Positions 52,753-62,653 of a DNA stretch of 64,000 nt are shown here, piece by piece (position 1 is the stretch's first letter; every line of letters begins with the position of its first letter). The stretch comes from Lysobacterales bacterium. GTDB lineage: Bacteria > Pseudomonadota > Gammaproteobacteria > Xanthomonadales > UBA2363. The stretch covers positions 46,035 to 110,034 of the forward strand of contig JAHCAT010000015.1 of NCBI GenBank assembly GCA_019634735.1, in the 5' to 3' direction. The notes under the pieces are model-generated. The model saw only the letters and a program-made list of their open reading frames with translations, searched no databases and was not told the origin of the DNA. Position numbers and translations under genes: made by a program.

Positions 52753-52776
52753 GCCTGCGTGGCGCGCCACGCAGGC
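52753..52776. other. Perfect 24-bp palindrome between convergent genes
   Basis: GCCTGCGTGGCG and its exact complement lie back to back between the DUF11 gene and ychF, 10 bp past the ychF stop. It can fold on both strands and may serve as a bidirectional barrier or 3' stabiliser; there is no U-tract on either side. Confidence 0.5.
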
Positions 52777-52786
52777 CTGAGAGTCG

Positions 52787-53878
52787 TCAGACGTTGAAGC
52801 GGAAATGCAGGACGTCGCCCTCCTGCACCACGTAGTCCTTGCCTTCCAGGCGCAGGCGCCCGGCTTCCTTGCAGCCGGCCTCCCCGCCCAGCCGCACGAA
52901 GTCGTCGAAGGCCATGGTCTCGGCGCGGATGAAGCCCTTCTCGAAATCGGTGTGGATCACACCGGCGGCCTGCGGCGCGGTGGCGCCCTTGCGCACGGTC
53001 CAGGCCCGGACCTCCTTGACGCCTGCCGTGAAGTAGGTCTGCAGGCCCAGCAGCCGGTAGCCGGCGCGGATCACGCGGTTGAGGCCGGGCTCGTCCAGGC
53101 CGAGGTCCTTGAGGAACTCGTCGCGGTCGGCGTCGTCGAGCTGGGCCATCTCCTCCTCGATGGCGGCGCATACCGGCACCACCTCGGCGCCCTCGGCGGC
53201 GGCGCGGGCGCGCACCGCGTCCAGGTGCGGGTTGTCGGAGAAGCCGTCCTCGCGGACGTTGGCGATGTACATCAGCGGCTTCAGGGTGAGCAGGAACAGG
53301 TCGCGCACCAGGGCGCGCTCCTCCTCGTCCAGCCCGGCGCTGCGCGCGCTGCGGCCCTCGGCGAGCGCAGCCTGCAGCTTCGCCAGCACCGGGCGGCGCG
53401 CCATCGCCTCCTTGTCGTTGGCCTTGGCGGCGCGCTCGGCGCGGTTCAGCGCCTTCTCGACCGACTCCAGGTCGGCCAGCGCCAGCTCGGTGTCGATGGT
53501 GTCGATGTCCGACAGCGGATCGATGCGCCCGGCGACATGGACGATGTCCGGGTGCTCGAAGCAGCGCACCACGTGGGCGATCGCATCGACCTCACGGATG
53601 TGCGCCAGGAACTTGTTGCCCAGGCCCTCGCCCTTGCTGGCGCCGGCGACCAGGCCGGCGATGTCGACGAACTCGATCGAGGTCGGGATCACCTTCTGCG
53701 GCTTGACGATGCCGGCCAGCTGGCCCAGCCGGGGATCCGGCACCGGCACCACCCCGACGTTGGGGTCGATGGTGCAGAACGGAAAATTTGCCGCCGCGAT
53801 GCCGGCCTTGGTCAGCGCGTTGAAGAGGGTCGACTTGCCGACGTTCGGCAGGCCGACGATGCCGCATTTGATGCCCAT
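52787..53878 (-). CDS. ychF: Ribosome-binding ATPase YchF (Obg-like)
   Basis: 363 aa, the normal length. G1 motif GLPNVGKS at residues 9-16; [18 protein letters not shown] is the family switch region; NVRE replaces the usual NKxD and matches the ATP preference of YchF. The C-terminal TGS domain includes [30 protein letters not shown]. Standard end [11 protein letters not shown]. Confidence 0.97.
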   Translation of the reverse strand: MGIKCGIVGLPNVGKSTLFNALTKAGIAAANFPFCTIDPNVGVVPVPDPRLGQLAGIVKPQKVIPTSIEFVDIAGLVAGASKGEGLGNKFLAHIREVDAIAHVVRCFEHPDIVHVAGRIDPLSDIDTIDTELALADLESVEKALNRAERAAKANDKEAMARRPVLAKLQAALAEGRSARSAGLDEEERALVRDLFLLTLKPLMYIANVREDGFSDNPHLDAVRARAAAEGAEVVPVCAAIEEEMAQLDDADRDEFLKDLGLDEPGLNRVIRAGYRLLGLQTYFTAGVKEVRAWTVRKGATAPQAAGVIHTDFEKGFIRAETMAFDDFVRLGGEAGCKEAGRLRLEGKDYVVQEGDVLHFRFNV

Positions 53879-53971
53879 GATCGTGTCCGGAAGGCGCGGG
53901 CCGCGGGGCGCAGCCGTGCAAAGCCGGCCATGGTGGCGGATGGGGGGCGTGGGGGCAAGTTGGTGGGGGCC
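53879..53971. other. Start of the ychF-MAPEG gap
   Basis: The gap runs from 53879 to 54518. This first part has no gene or clear signal; a G-run rich stretch leads into the heptamer array. Confidence 0.4.
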
Positions 53972-54250
53972 GGGACCCGGGACTCGGGACTCGGGACTCG
54001 GGACTCGGGACTCGGGACTCGGGACTCGGGACTCGGGACTCGGGACTCGGGACCCGGGACTCGGGACCCGGGACCCGGGACTCGGGACTCGGGACTCGGG
54101 GTTGGGGACCGGGGACCGGGGACCGGGGACCGGGGAGCGGGGAGCGGGGACCGGGGAGCGGGGAGCGGGGATCGGGGACCGGGGATCGGGGATCAGGGAT
54201 CGGGGAGCGGGGACCGGGGACCGGGGAGCGGGATCGGGGATCAGGAGTGG
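53972..54250. repeat. Long heptanucleotide array (GGGACTC / GGGACCG / GGGAGCG / GGGATCG)
   Basis: About 40 units of 7 bp. GGGACTC and GGGACCC units come first (to about 54098), GGGACCG and GGGAGCG dominate next, and GGGATCG or GGGATCA types close it. Because the unit is 7 bp, any reading frame shifts through the array. It is the longest member of a family with at least five other loci in this window. Confidence 0.95.
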
Positions 54251-54460
54251 GAAAACAAGGGGGGGGGTGACTAGCGGCGGAAGCGGTGGGGGTTGGGCGG
54301 GTCCGGCTCTGGCCGCTTCTGAATCTCAATCCAGTCACGGGCCGGATGAAAAGACACCCTCTGCTGGATTCGGCGGACACGGCGCTCGATGCGGCGGCAG
54401 CCGAGGAGGTCGCGCTGCCGTACTGCTCCGCTTGCACCGGCCTGGCCACCGACGAGAAGT
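54251..54460. other. Non-coding segment between two heptamer arrays
   Basis: About 210 bp without a recognised gene. Open frames on both strands have no family resemblance and run into the arrays. Confidence 0.4.
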
Positions 54461-54500
54461 TCCGGGTCCCGGGTCCCGGGTCCCGAGTCCCGAGTCCCGG
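54461..54500. repeat. Short GGGTCCC/GAGTCCC heptamer array
   Basis: Five to six 7-bp units in the orientation opposite to the 53972-54250 array, ending 18 bp from the stop codon of the MAPEG gene. The two arrays form a large imperfect inverted pair around the 54251-54460 segment. Confidence 0.85.
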
Positions 54501-54518
54501 TTTCCCCATTAGCGACAA

Positions 54519-54965
54519 TCAGGCGCCGCGCAGATCCCACAGAGCCCAGGCAGCGACCGCGGTCAGGGCGATCAGCGGCAGGGTGGACAGCACGAACAGG
54601 GCGAACCGGCTCGGGATGTGGTTGCACAGCGACTGGACCAGGCTGTGGGCGACGCGCAGGCCGACGTAGGCCCAGGCCAGGGCCAGGACCCAGGTGTCGC
54701 CGCGACCGAGCAGCGCCAGGCTGATCGCCACCGCATAGAACAGCGTGGGCTGCTCCATCAGATGGTTGTAGTTGTCGGCCTTCCAGCGCACCTTCGCCGG
54801 CAGGGTCGCCATCTGGGCGCCACGCGGCGCCATCGGGTCCGGCCGCATGCGAGCGTCACGCATCGCCGGCAGCCGGGTCGCGTACATCCAGGCCCAGACC
54901 ACCAGGCTCCAGGCGACCAGGGCAAGCACAGGTCCGAGCAGTTGCGGGGCGATCGGTGTGTCCAT
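54519..54965 (-). CDS. MAPEG family membrane protein
   Basis: 148 aa with four hydrophobic segments (about 9-27, 69-86, 90-106, 120-143). The MAPEG pattern is seen in KADNYNHLMEQPTLFYAVAI (the ExPxxFY motif) and YVGLRVAHSLVQ. The eukaryotic members are glutathione transferases and eicosanoid enzymes; bacterial ones are mostly uncharacterised, so no reaction is assigned. Confidence 0.85.
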   Translation of the reverse strand: MDTPIAPQLLGPVLALVAWSLVVWAWMYATRLPAMRDARMRPDPMAPRGAQMATLPAKVRWKADNYNHLMEQPTLFYAVAISLALLGRGDTWVLALAWAYVGLRVAHSLVQSLCNHIPSRFALFVLSTLPLIALTAVAAWALWDLRGA

Positions 54966-55089
54966 CGGGGGCTCCTCAAGGCGGCCCCATTCTGCCGCAG
55001 CCCGCCCGCGGCCACGCCTGCGCCAGCCCTCGCACCGCGGTGCTGCGACTGTGCCAAGCTGGCGACGTCACCGACCCGAGAAACCCACC

Positions 55090-56142
55090 ATGACCGTGCA
55101 CGCCTACGGCGCCCATGCCGCCGACCAGCCCCTGACCCGGATGGCCATCGAGCGCCGGGAGCCCGGCCCGCGCGACGTGGTCATCGACATCGCCTGGTGC
55201 GGGGTCTGCCACTCCGACCTGCACACGGTGCGCTCGGAATGGCCGGGCACCCTGTATCCCTGCGTACCCGGTCACGAGATCGTCGGAACCGTGGCCGCGG
55301 TCGGCGCCGAGGTCGCCCGCCACAAGGTCGGCGACACCGTCGGGGTCGGCTGCCTGGTCGGCAGCTGCCGCCGCTGCGCGAGCTGCGGCCAGGGCCTTGA
55401 GCAGTACTGCGAGAACGGCTTCGTCGCCACCTACAACGGCCCCTGCCACGAGGCGCCCGGGCACACGCTGGGCGGCTACGCGCAGCGCATCGTCGTCGAC
55501 GAGTCCTTCGTGCTGGCGATCCGCCACCCGGCCGACCAGCTCGCCGCGGTGGCGCCGCTGCTGTGCGCCGGCATCACCACCTACTCGCCGCTCCGGCACT
55601 GGCGCGTCGGCCCCGGCCAGACGGTCGGCATCGCCGGCATCGGCGGCCTGGGCCACATGGGCATCAAGCTCGCGAAGGCGATGGGCGCGCACACCGTGGC
55701 GTTCACGCGCAGCGCCGACAAGCGCGAGGCCGCCCTGGCGCTGGGCGCCGACGAGGTCGTGTTGACCGGCGATCCCGGGGCGATCAAGGCCCATGCCGGG
55801 CGCTTCCATTTCATCCTCGACACCATCGCCGCCAGCCACGACCTGGATCCATACACCAGCATGCTGCGCCGCGACGGCACCCTGTGCCTGGTCGGCGTGC
55901 CCGAGCATGGCCATCCCTCGCCGGGGGTCTTCAACCTGGTGTTCGGGCGCAAGGCGATCGCCGGCTCGCTGATCGGCGGCCTGCCGGAGACCCAGGAGAT
56001 GCTCGACTTCTGCGCCGAGCACGGCATCGTCGCCGACATCGAGGTGATCGCCGCGAACCAGATCGAGGACGCCTACGCGCGCATGCTGCGCAGCGACGTC
56101 AAGTACCGCTTCGTGATCGACTGCGCGACCCTGGCCGGCTGA
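55090..56142 (+). CDS. Zinc-dependent NAD(P) alcohol dehydrogenase (YahK/CAD-like)
   Basis: 350 aa medium-chain dehydrogenase, probably an aldehyde reductase. The catalytic-zinc region is CGVCHSDLHT (C40) and GHE (H62, E63). The structural zinc is bound by C93, C96, C99 and C107. The Rossmann motif is GIGGLGHMG. It stands alone, divergent from the MAPEG gene and convergent with the amidohydrolase pair. The substrate cannot be deduced. Confidence 0.9.
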   Translation: MTVHAYGAHAADQPLTRMAIERREPGPRDVVIDIAWCGVCHSDLHTVRSEWPGTLYPCVPGHEIVGTVAAVGAEVARHKVGDTVGVGCLVGSCRRCASCGQGLEQYCENGFVATYNGPCHEAPGHTLGGYAQRIVVDESFVLAIRHPADQLAAVAPLLCAGITTYSPLRHWRVGPGQTVGIAGIGGLGHMGIKLAKAMGAHTVAFTRSADKREAALALGADEVVLTGDPGAIKAHAGRFHFILDTIAASHDLDPYTSMLRRDGTLCLVGVPEHGHPSPGVFNLVFGRKAIAGSLIGGLPETQEMLDFCAEHGIVADIEVIAANQIEDAYARMLRSDVKYRFVIDCATLAG

Positions 56143-56325
56143 ACCGGCCGGTCCGCGACCGCGTCGCCTGCGCGACGCTGTCCCCCGCCCCGTTGCCCGC
56201 CTTGCCGGACGCCGCCGCGGGCGGCATCGTCAGGGTCGCCAGCGCAGCGCGTCCACGCTCGAATGGCCGCGGGCCTGACCATCCGACCGGGCCCGCCGCA
56301 AGGGCGGATCCCGGTCGCTTGTTCC

Positions 56326-57648
56326 TCATCGGCTGCCGGAGTAGGCCCGCGGCAGCGCCCCGGCCGGCGCCAGATAGCGGTCGCGCAGCTCGGTCTGCCG
56401 CGAGCGCATCGGGATCGCGCGGCCGGCGAAGAACACCTGCCGGGCGACGCTGGTCACTTCCAGCGGGTCGCCGGTCCAGAGCACCAGGTCGGCGCTGCGG
56501 CCGACCTCGATGCGCCCATGGCGGTCGCCGACGCCGAAGGCCTGCGCGGGCACCGCAGTCAGGCCGGCCAGCCCGGCCTCCCAGGGCAGGCCGTTGGCGA
56601 CGGCGTTGCCGGCCAGCTGGCGAACCTTGCGGGCGTTGTGGGTGGCGTCGCCGCCCTGGCTGAAGGCCACCGGCACACCGGCGGCGTGCAGGCGCGCGGC
56701 ATTGTCCAGGCGGGCGCCGAGCTGGTCGAAGTTGCTGGGCAGGTTGTTCAGCGCGTCGAGCAGCACCGGCGCCTTCGCGGCGGCCAGCTCGGTGGCGACC
56801 ATCCAGGCCTCGGTGCCGCCGGCGATCACCGGCTGCACGCCCATGCGCTGCGCCAGCGCCAGGGTCTGGCGGATGTCGCTGGCGCGGTCGACATGGAACA
56901 CCACCCGACCACCGCGCAGGTAGCGCGACAGCGTTTCGCGGCCCAGGGGCGTCAGCAGGCCGTGGCTGGGGACCATCGGCATCATGCCCGGCGACGGCGC
57001 CGGACGCGCCTCGCGCAGGGCCTGCTCGAGCAGCATGTACTGGCCGGCACGGCTGCCGCCAGACAGCGTCGAAGCATCGGCGCCGAGGTTGATGAACAGG
57101 CTGCGGCTGCCTTCCAGCTCGGCGTCGAAGCGGCCGTCGAGGACGACCGCGGCCCCCTGCCCGGCCAGGAAGCTGCCGCCGGCGACGGTGCCCGGCGCCA
57201 GCACGGTCCAGCCGATGCCGGCGACGCGGTTGACGCCGATCGCCGCCGAGCGCGGGTTGAAAGCCGGCATCAGGTCGAACTCCGGGCGCCAGGCCGGCTC
57301 GTGCGCGGGCACGTTCTGCGGCGACATCAGCGCCAGGTTGCCATCGACGGTCGAAGCCTCGCCGCTGACCTCCTCGATGCCCAGGCCACTGAGGCCGCCG
57401 AACAGCACGGGCGTCAGCGACAGGCCGGCGGCGTCGACCACGGCGACGCCTTCCGGCGCCGTCAGCCCGGCACCGATGGCGGCGACCCGGCCGCCACGCA
57501 CCAGCACGTCGGCGCGCTCCAGGGTGCCGGCCTCGGCGACGGTGTGCACGCGGGCGTCGCGGATCAGAACGTCCTGCGCCGACGCCGTGTGGGTGAGGGC
57601 TAGCGCCGCCGCGGCGGCTGCCAGGGTCCTTGCGAGCATGGCGATCAT
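56326..57648 (-). CDS. Periplasmic amidohydrolase-like protein lacking the HxH metal motif
   Basis: 440 aa with signal peptide (MIAMLARTLAAAAAALALTH, cleaved after ASA). Overall amidohydrolase layout: an N-terminal beta-sandwich (DVLIRDARVHTVAEAGTLER), barrel, and the C-terminal GRIEVGRSADLVLWTGDPLE. Where active members have HxH after the first sandwich, this one reads LTPVLFGGLSGLG, with no histidine; later ligand positions are also poorly kept. The start overlaps the end of the next amidohydrolase by 4 bp, so the two are coupled. It may be a non-catalytic partner or use another metal site. Confidence 0.8.
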   Translation of the reverse strand: MIAMLARTLAAAAAALALTHTASAQDVLIRDARVHTVAEAGTLERADVLVRGGRVAAIGAGLTAPEGVAVVDAAGLSLTPVLFGGLSGLGIEEVSGEASTVDGNLALMSPQNVPAHEPAWRPEFDLMPAFNPRSAAIGVNRVAGIGWTVLAPGTVAGGSFLAGQGAAVVLDGRFDAELEGSRSLFINLGADASTLSGGSRAGQYMLLEQALREARPAPSPGMMPMVPSHGLLTPLGRETLSRYLRGGRVVFHVDRASDIRQTLALAQRMGVQPVIAGGTEAWMVATELAAAKAPVLLDALNNLPSNFDQLGARLDNAARLHAAGVPVAFSQGGDATHNARKVRQLAGNAVANGLPWEAGLAGLTAVPAQAFGVGDRHGRIEVGRSADLVLWTGDPLEVTSVARQVFFAGRAIPMRSRQTELRDRYLAPAGALPRAYSGSR

Positions 57649-59066
57649 CGTGCGCCCTCCTGGCCGAGCATGAAGTCCGACAGCGGCTGCCTGCGCGGAT
57701 CGGCGCGGTCGTACAGCAGCACGCCGTCGACGAACACCTGGTCGGCCTTCGCGTAGACGCTGAACGGGTTGCGGTCCCACAGCACGACGTCGGCCATCAT
57801 GCCGGCCTCCAGGGTGCCGGTGCGCGACTCGATGCCCAGCGAGCGCGCGGCGTTTCGGGTCAGCCAGGTGATCGCCCGCTCCGGCGGAATGTCCATGCCG
57901 GCCTCGGCGGCGTGCGCCATGACCTTGGCCGCCTCCTGGTTGAGCCGCTGGATGCCCTCGGAGGAATCGGAGTGGACGATCGCGCAGCCGCCCTCGGGAC
58001 GGTCGACCAGGGCGATGTTCTCGTTGATGGCGTCGTAGGCCTCCATCTTGAAGCCCCACCAGTCCGCCCACAGCGCGCCGCAAACGCCTTCCTGCGCCAG
58101 GGTGTCGGCCAGCTTGTAGGCCTCGACGCCATGGTGGAAGGCGGCGATCCGGAACTCGAACTCGCGCGCCAGGTCGAGCATCACCGCCATCTCGTCGGCG
58201 CGGTAGCAGTGCACGTGCAGCAGGATCTCGCCGTCGAGCACGCCGACCAGGGTCTCAAGGCGCAGGTCGCGCTTGGGCGTGTCGAGCGGACCGCCGCCGC
58301 CCACCGGCGGGGCATCGCTTCTGCCGCGGCGGCGCGGCTGCGACTCGCCGTCGCGCTGGCGCTGCGAATGACGCTGCAGGGTGCGCCGGTATTCGCTGGC
58401 CTCCTGGAAGGCCGCGCGATAGCCTGCGACGTTGCCCATCCGGGTCATCGGCGCCTGGCCGCGGCCGCCGTAGAAGCGCTTGGGGTTCTCGCCGCAGGCC
58501 ATCTTCAGGCCCTGCGGCGCGTCCGGGAACTTCATCTCCTGGTAGGTCACCGCCGGCACGTTCTTGAGGGTGACGCCGCGGCCACCGATCAGGTTGCCCG
58601 AGCCGGGCAGGATCTGCAGGGCGGTGACGCCGCCGGCCAGCGCCGTGTGGAAGCCCGGGTCCTGCGGCCACACCGCGTGCTCGGCCCAGACCTGCGGTGT
58701 CGCCGGGCTGGTCATCTCGTTGCCGTCGCTGTGCGCCTGCATGCCCGGCGAGGGATACACGCCAAGGTGCGAGTGCACGTCGATCAGCCCGGGCGTCACC
58801 CACTTGCCGCGGCCGTCGATCTCGATGGCGCCGGCCGGCGCGGACAGGCCGCTGCCGATACGCTCGATGCGGCCGTCGACCAGCAGGATGTCGGCCTGTT
58901 CCAGGCGCTCGCCATTGCCGAGCAGGGCGGTGGCGCCGCGGATCAGGGTGGGCGGATGGGCGGCGGGCTGGTAGCTGCTGCGCCAGGCATCGGCCGGTGC
59001 GGCCAGCAGCGCCGGGCAGGCACACGCCGCGAGCGCGGCGGCGAGCCAACGGGAAGTGGAGGTCAT
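57645..59066 (-). CDS. Periplasmic amidohydrolase (imidazolonepropionase-like)
   Basis: 473 aa with signal peptide (WLAAALAACACPALLAAPADA). Metal site: HSH in PGLIDVHSHLGVYPSPG near residue 100, further His in ILLHVHCYRADEM and AAFHHGVEAYKLAD, and Asp in VHSDSSEGIQRLNQEA. The C-terminal RTGTLEAGMMADVVLWDRNPF is typical. An Arg/Gln-rich insert (about 235-255) interrupts the barrel. First gene of a two-gene unit with the degenerate paralogue. Substrate unknown; the family includes dipeptidases and hydrolases of cyclic amides. Confidence 0.88.
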   Translation of the reverse strand: MTSTSRWLAAALAACACPALLAAPADAWRSSYQPAAHPPTLIRGATALLGNGERLEQADILLVDGRIERIGSGLSAPAGAIEIDGRGKWVTPGLIDVHSHLGVYPSPGMQAHSDGNEMTSPATPQVWAEHAVWPQDPGFHTALAGGVTALQILPGSGNLIGGRGVTLKNVPAVTYQEMKFPDAPQGLKMACGENPKRFYGGRGQAPMTRMGNVAGYRAAFQEASEYRRTLQRHSQRQRDGESQPRRRGRSDAPPVGGGGPLDTPKRDLRLETLVGVLDGEILLHVHCYRADEMAVMLDLAREFEFRIAAFHHGVEAYKLADTLAQEGVCGALWADWWGFKMEAYDAINENIALVDRPEGGCAIVHSDSSEGIQRLNQEAAKVMAHAAEAGMDIPPERAITWLTRNAARSLGIESRTGTLEAGMMADVVLWDRNPFSVYAKADQVFVDGVLLYDRADPRRQPLSDFMLGQEGAR

Positions 59067-59209
59067 GGCGATCCGTTAGTGGGCAAAGAACCTGCGACGC
59101 TAGCGCCTCGCCTGCGACCGTGCCAGCCGGCACCCGCAGTGGGCCGACCAGACGCCCGCGCCGGGCGCCCAGACGAAGCGCCCGCGGCCAGCCGCGCGCC
59201 CGGCCGGGA

Positions 59210-59449
59210 TCAGGCCTCGATGTCGCCGCCGCCCTGGTCCTCGACCAGGCCCCATTCGCGCAGCAGCGCCAGCGCCCGCAACGCCTGCCGCGAATCCACC
59301 ATCAGCGCGTACAGCCCGAACGCCGGCAACTCGCCCAGGCCGCCACTGAGGTGCTCCCCGGCCAGGTGACAGGCGATGCCCTCGTCCTGCAGGCGCATGC
59401 GCGCAAGCTGGCCTTCGATCAGGGTCGGCGGATGCCAGATGGTGTCCAT
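59210..59449 (-). CDS. DUF2007 family small protein
   Basis: 79 aa. It resembles DUF2007 (putative signal transducing protein): IWHPPTLIEGQLARMRLQDEGIACHLAGEHL, a glycine-rich turn, then ALMVDSRQALRALALLREW and an acidic tail. Role unknown. It lies alone between the amidohydrolases and the heptamer array. Confidence 0.7.
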   Translation of the reverse strand: MDTIWHPPTLIEGQLARMRLQDEGIACHLAGEHLSGGLGELPAFGLYALMVDSRQALRALALLREWGLVEDQGGGDIEA

Positions 59450-59558
59450 CGCGCAAGCCTAGCCCACCCGCCGCCACGACGCGTGCCGACAGCCTGTCCG
59501 GCCCCGACCTGCCCGCCACCACAGCGTCCACGGACAACCGTGAGCCAATCAGTTGCCC
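59450..59558. other. Gap before the heptamer array
   Basis: The gap between the DUF2007 gene and glnS (59450-59777) is 328 bp. This first part shows no gene or strong signal. Confidence 0.4.
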
Positions 59559-59736
59559 TGTTCCGTGTTCCGTGTTCCGTGTTCCGTGTTCCGTGCTCCG
59601 TGCTCCGTGCTCCGCGCTCCGTGCTCCGTGCTCCGAGTTTCGATCCTCCACCCCGACCTTCGGTTCCCAGTCCCTGGTCCCTGGTCCCCGGTCCCTGGTC
59701 CCCGGTCCCCGGTCCCCGGTCCCCGCTCCCGAGTCC
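59559..59736. repeat. Heptanucleotide array reaching the glnS promoter
   Basis: GTTCCGT / GCTCCGT units run from 59559 to about 59642, and GGTCCCT / GGTCCCC units from about 59662 to 59736. The 7-bp period is shared with the other arrays. It ends 2 bp before the glnS -10, so the -35 region is made of repeat units. Confidence 0.9.
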
Positions 59737-59738
59737 GG

Positions 59739-59744
59739 TAGAAT
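59739..59744 (+). promoter_or_regulatory. Candidate glnS -10 element (TAGAAT)
   Basis: TAGAAT lies 33 bp upstream of the glnS ATG, the same -10 form seen before rpsB and pyrH. The -35 position falls in the heptamer array (around 59716-59721). Confidence 0.55.
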
Positions 59745-59777
59745 TGCGACCCCTTTCAAGGTCGACCGCGCCCCCGC

Positions 59778-61496
<1,719 letters not shown>

Positions 61497-61521
61497 CCCG
61501 GTCGCGGCCGGCCCGATCGTC

Positions 61522-62100
61522 GTGGACGTCTTCCTGATCGCCACCGGCCTTGTTGCGCTGGCCGAGATCGGCGACAAGACCCAGCTGCTGTCCTTGCTGC
61601 TGGCGGCGCGCTACCGCCGGCCCTGGCCGATCATCGCCGGCATCGCCGTGGCCACCGTGCTCAACCATGCCCTGGCCACCGCGGTCGGCGCCCTGCTCGC
61701 GCAGTGGCTCGACCCGCAGGTGCTGCGCTGGCTGGTCGGCCTGGCGTTCCTGGCGATGGCCCTGTGGGCCCTGCACGCCGACCATCTCGACGAGGGCAAG
61801 GTCGCCAGCGCCAGCCGGCTGGGTGTGTTCGGCCTGACCGTGGTGGTGTTCTTCCTGGCCGAGATGGGCGACAAGACCCAGCTCGCCACGGTGGCGCTGG
61901 CAGCGCGATTCGACGAGGCAGCCTTCGCGGTGGTCGCCGGCACCACGCTGGGCATGCTGCTCGCCAACGCGCCGGTCGTGTTCACCGGGCACTGGCTGCT
62001 GCAGCGCCTGCCGATGGCCTGGGTCCGGCGGCTGGCGGCGCTGGCCTTCGCGGTGCTTGGTATCCTCGTGCTGCTGGCGCCCGGCGGCGCCGGCGGCTGA
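61522..62100 (+). CDS. GDT1/TMEM165 (UPF0016) family cation transporter
   Basis: 192 aa with six hydrophobic segments. Both family signature motifs are present: EIGDKTQ at residues 15-21 and EMGDKTQ at 114-120. Studied relatives move Mn2+ or Ca2+ out of the cytosol, so manganese efflux or homeostasis is plausible. The GTG at 61522 places the first motif correctly; the frame opens further upstream but only inside glnS. No Mn riboswitch fits in the 25-bp gap. Confidence 0.88.
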   Translation: MDVFLIATGLVALAEIGDKTQLLSLLLAARYRRPWPIIAGIAVATVLNHALATAVGALLAQWLDPQVLRWLVGLAFLAMALWALHADHLDEGKVASASRLGVFGLTVVVFFLAEMGDKTQLATVALAARFDEAAFAVVAGTTLGMLLANAPVVFTGHWLLQRLPMAWVRRLAALAFAVLGILVLLAPGGAGG

Positions 62101-62188
62101 TCGGCCCGGCTGCGACCACTCCGCAGCCCCGTCGGCCACCCTTTTTTGGCCGCGTTGCCCGCGACCGACCCTGACTGCGAGCCCGCCC

Positions 62189-62653
62189 ATGCGTCCCTAC
62201 CGTTGCCTGGTGATCCTCGTGCTTGCGCTGCTGGCCGTCGGCTGCAGCGCAGGCAGCCGCGACCGCGACGCGGCGGTGCCGGTGCCCGACTTCGCCGCCG
62301 CGCCGCCCCCGCCCCCGCTCGAACAGCCGGTGCCGCACGCTGGCCTGGATTCGCCGCCGCTGGCCGGTTACGCAGGGCTGCGCTTCGATTGCAGCGAGGA
62401 CGCGCAGTGCACCGTCATGGATGTCGGCAACTGCTGCGGCTACTACCCGGCATGCGTCAACAGCGACTCGCGCCCCGATCCCGGCGCGGTGTCGCGCGAA
62501 TGCGCCGAGCGCGGCCTGGCCGGCATCTGCGGCTTCCCGGTGATCGAGGCCTGCGCTTGCGTCGCCAATCGCTGCGAGGCGCGCGGCCCCGACCCGGACG
62601 GCAACCTATCGGGCGACCAGGCCCCGCCCGAAGGCGGAGCCGACCCCCGGTGA
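62189..62653 (+). CDS. Cysteine-rich lipoprotein
   Basis: 154 aa. A lipoprotein signal (MRPYRCLVILVLALLAVGCS, lipobox ending GC) is followed by a Pro/Ala-rich linker (about 30-60) and a domain with ten cysteines (RFDCSEDAQC, GNCCGYYPAC, C, GICGFP, ACAC, NRC), probably disulfide-linked. No family recognised. The 4-bp overlap with the deaminase gene suggests co-expression, though the products would lie in different compartments. Confidence 0.7.
   Translation: MRPYRCLVILVLALLAVGCSAGSRDRDAAVPVPDFAAAPPPPPLEQPVPHAGLDSPPLAGYAGLRFDCSEDAQCTVMDVGNCCGYYPACVNSDSRPDPGAVSRECAERGLAGICGFPVIEACACVANRCEARGPDPDGNLSGDQAPPEGGADPR

Noticed and set aside
53592..54518. Minus-strand protein with Pro/Ser/Arg repeats across the heptamer array
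   Set aside because: The 7-bp units make any frame look repetitive; the frame also overlaps ychF. No start signal or domain.
57645..59066. Frameshift or fusion between the two amidohydrolases
   Set aside because: Both frames are complete with their own signal peptides and a clean 4-bp overlap.
61497..61521. Manganese (yybP-ykoY) riboswitch before the GDT1 gene
   Set aside because: Only 25 bp separate it from glnS; there is no space for the aptamer.
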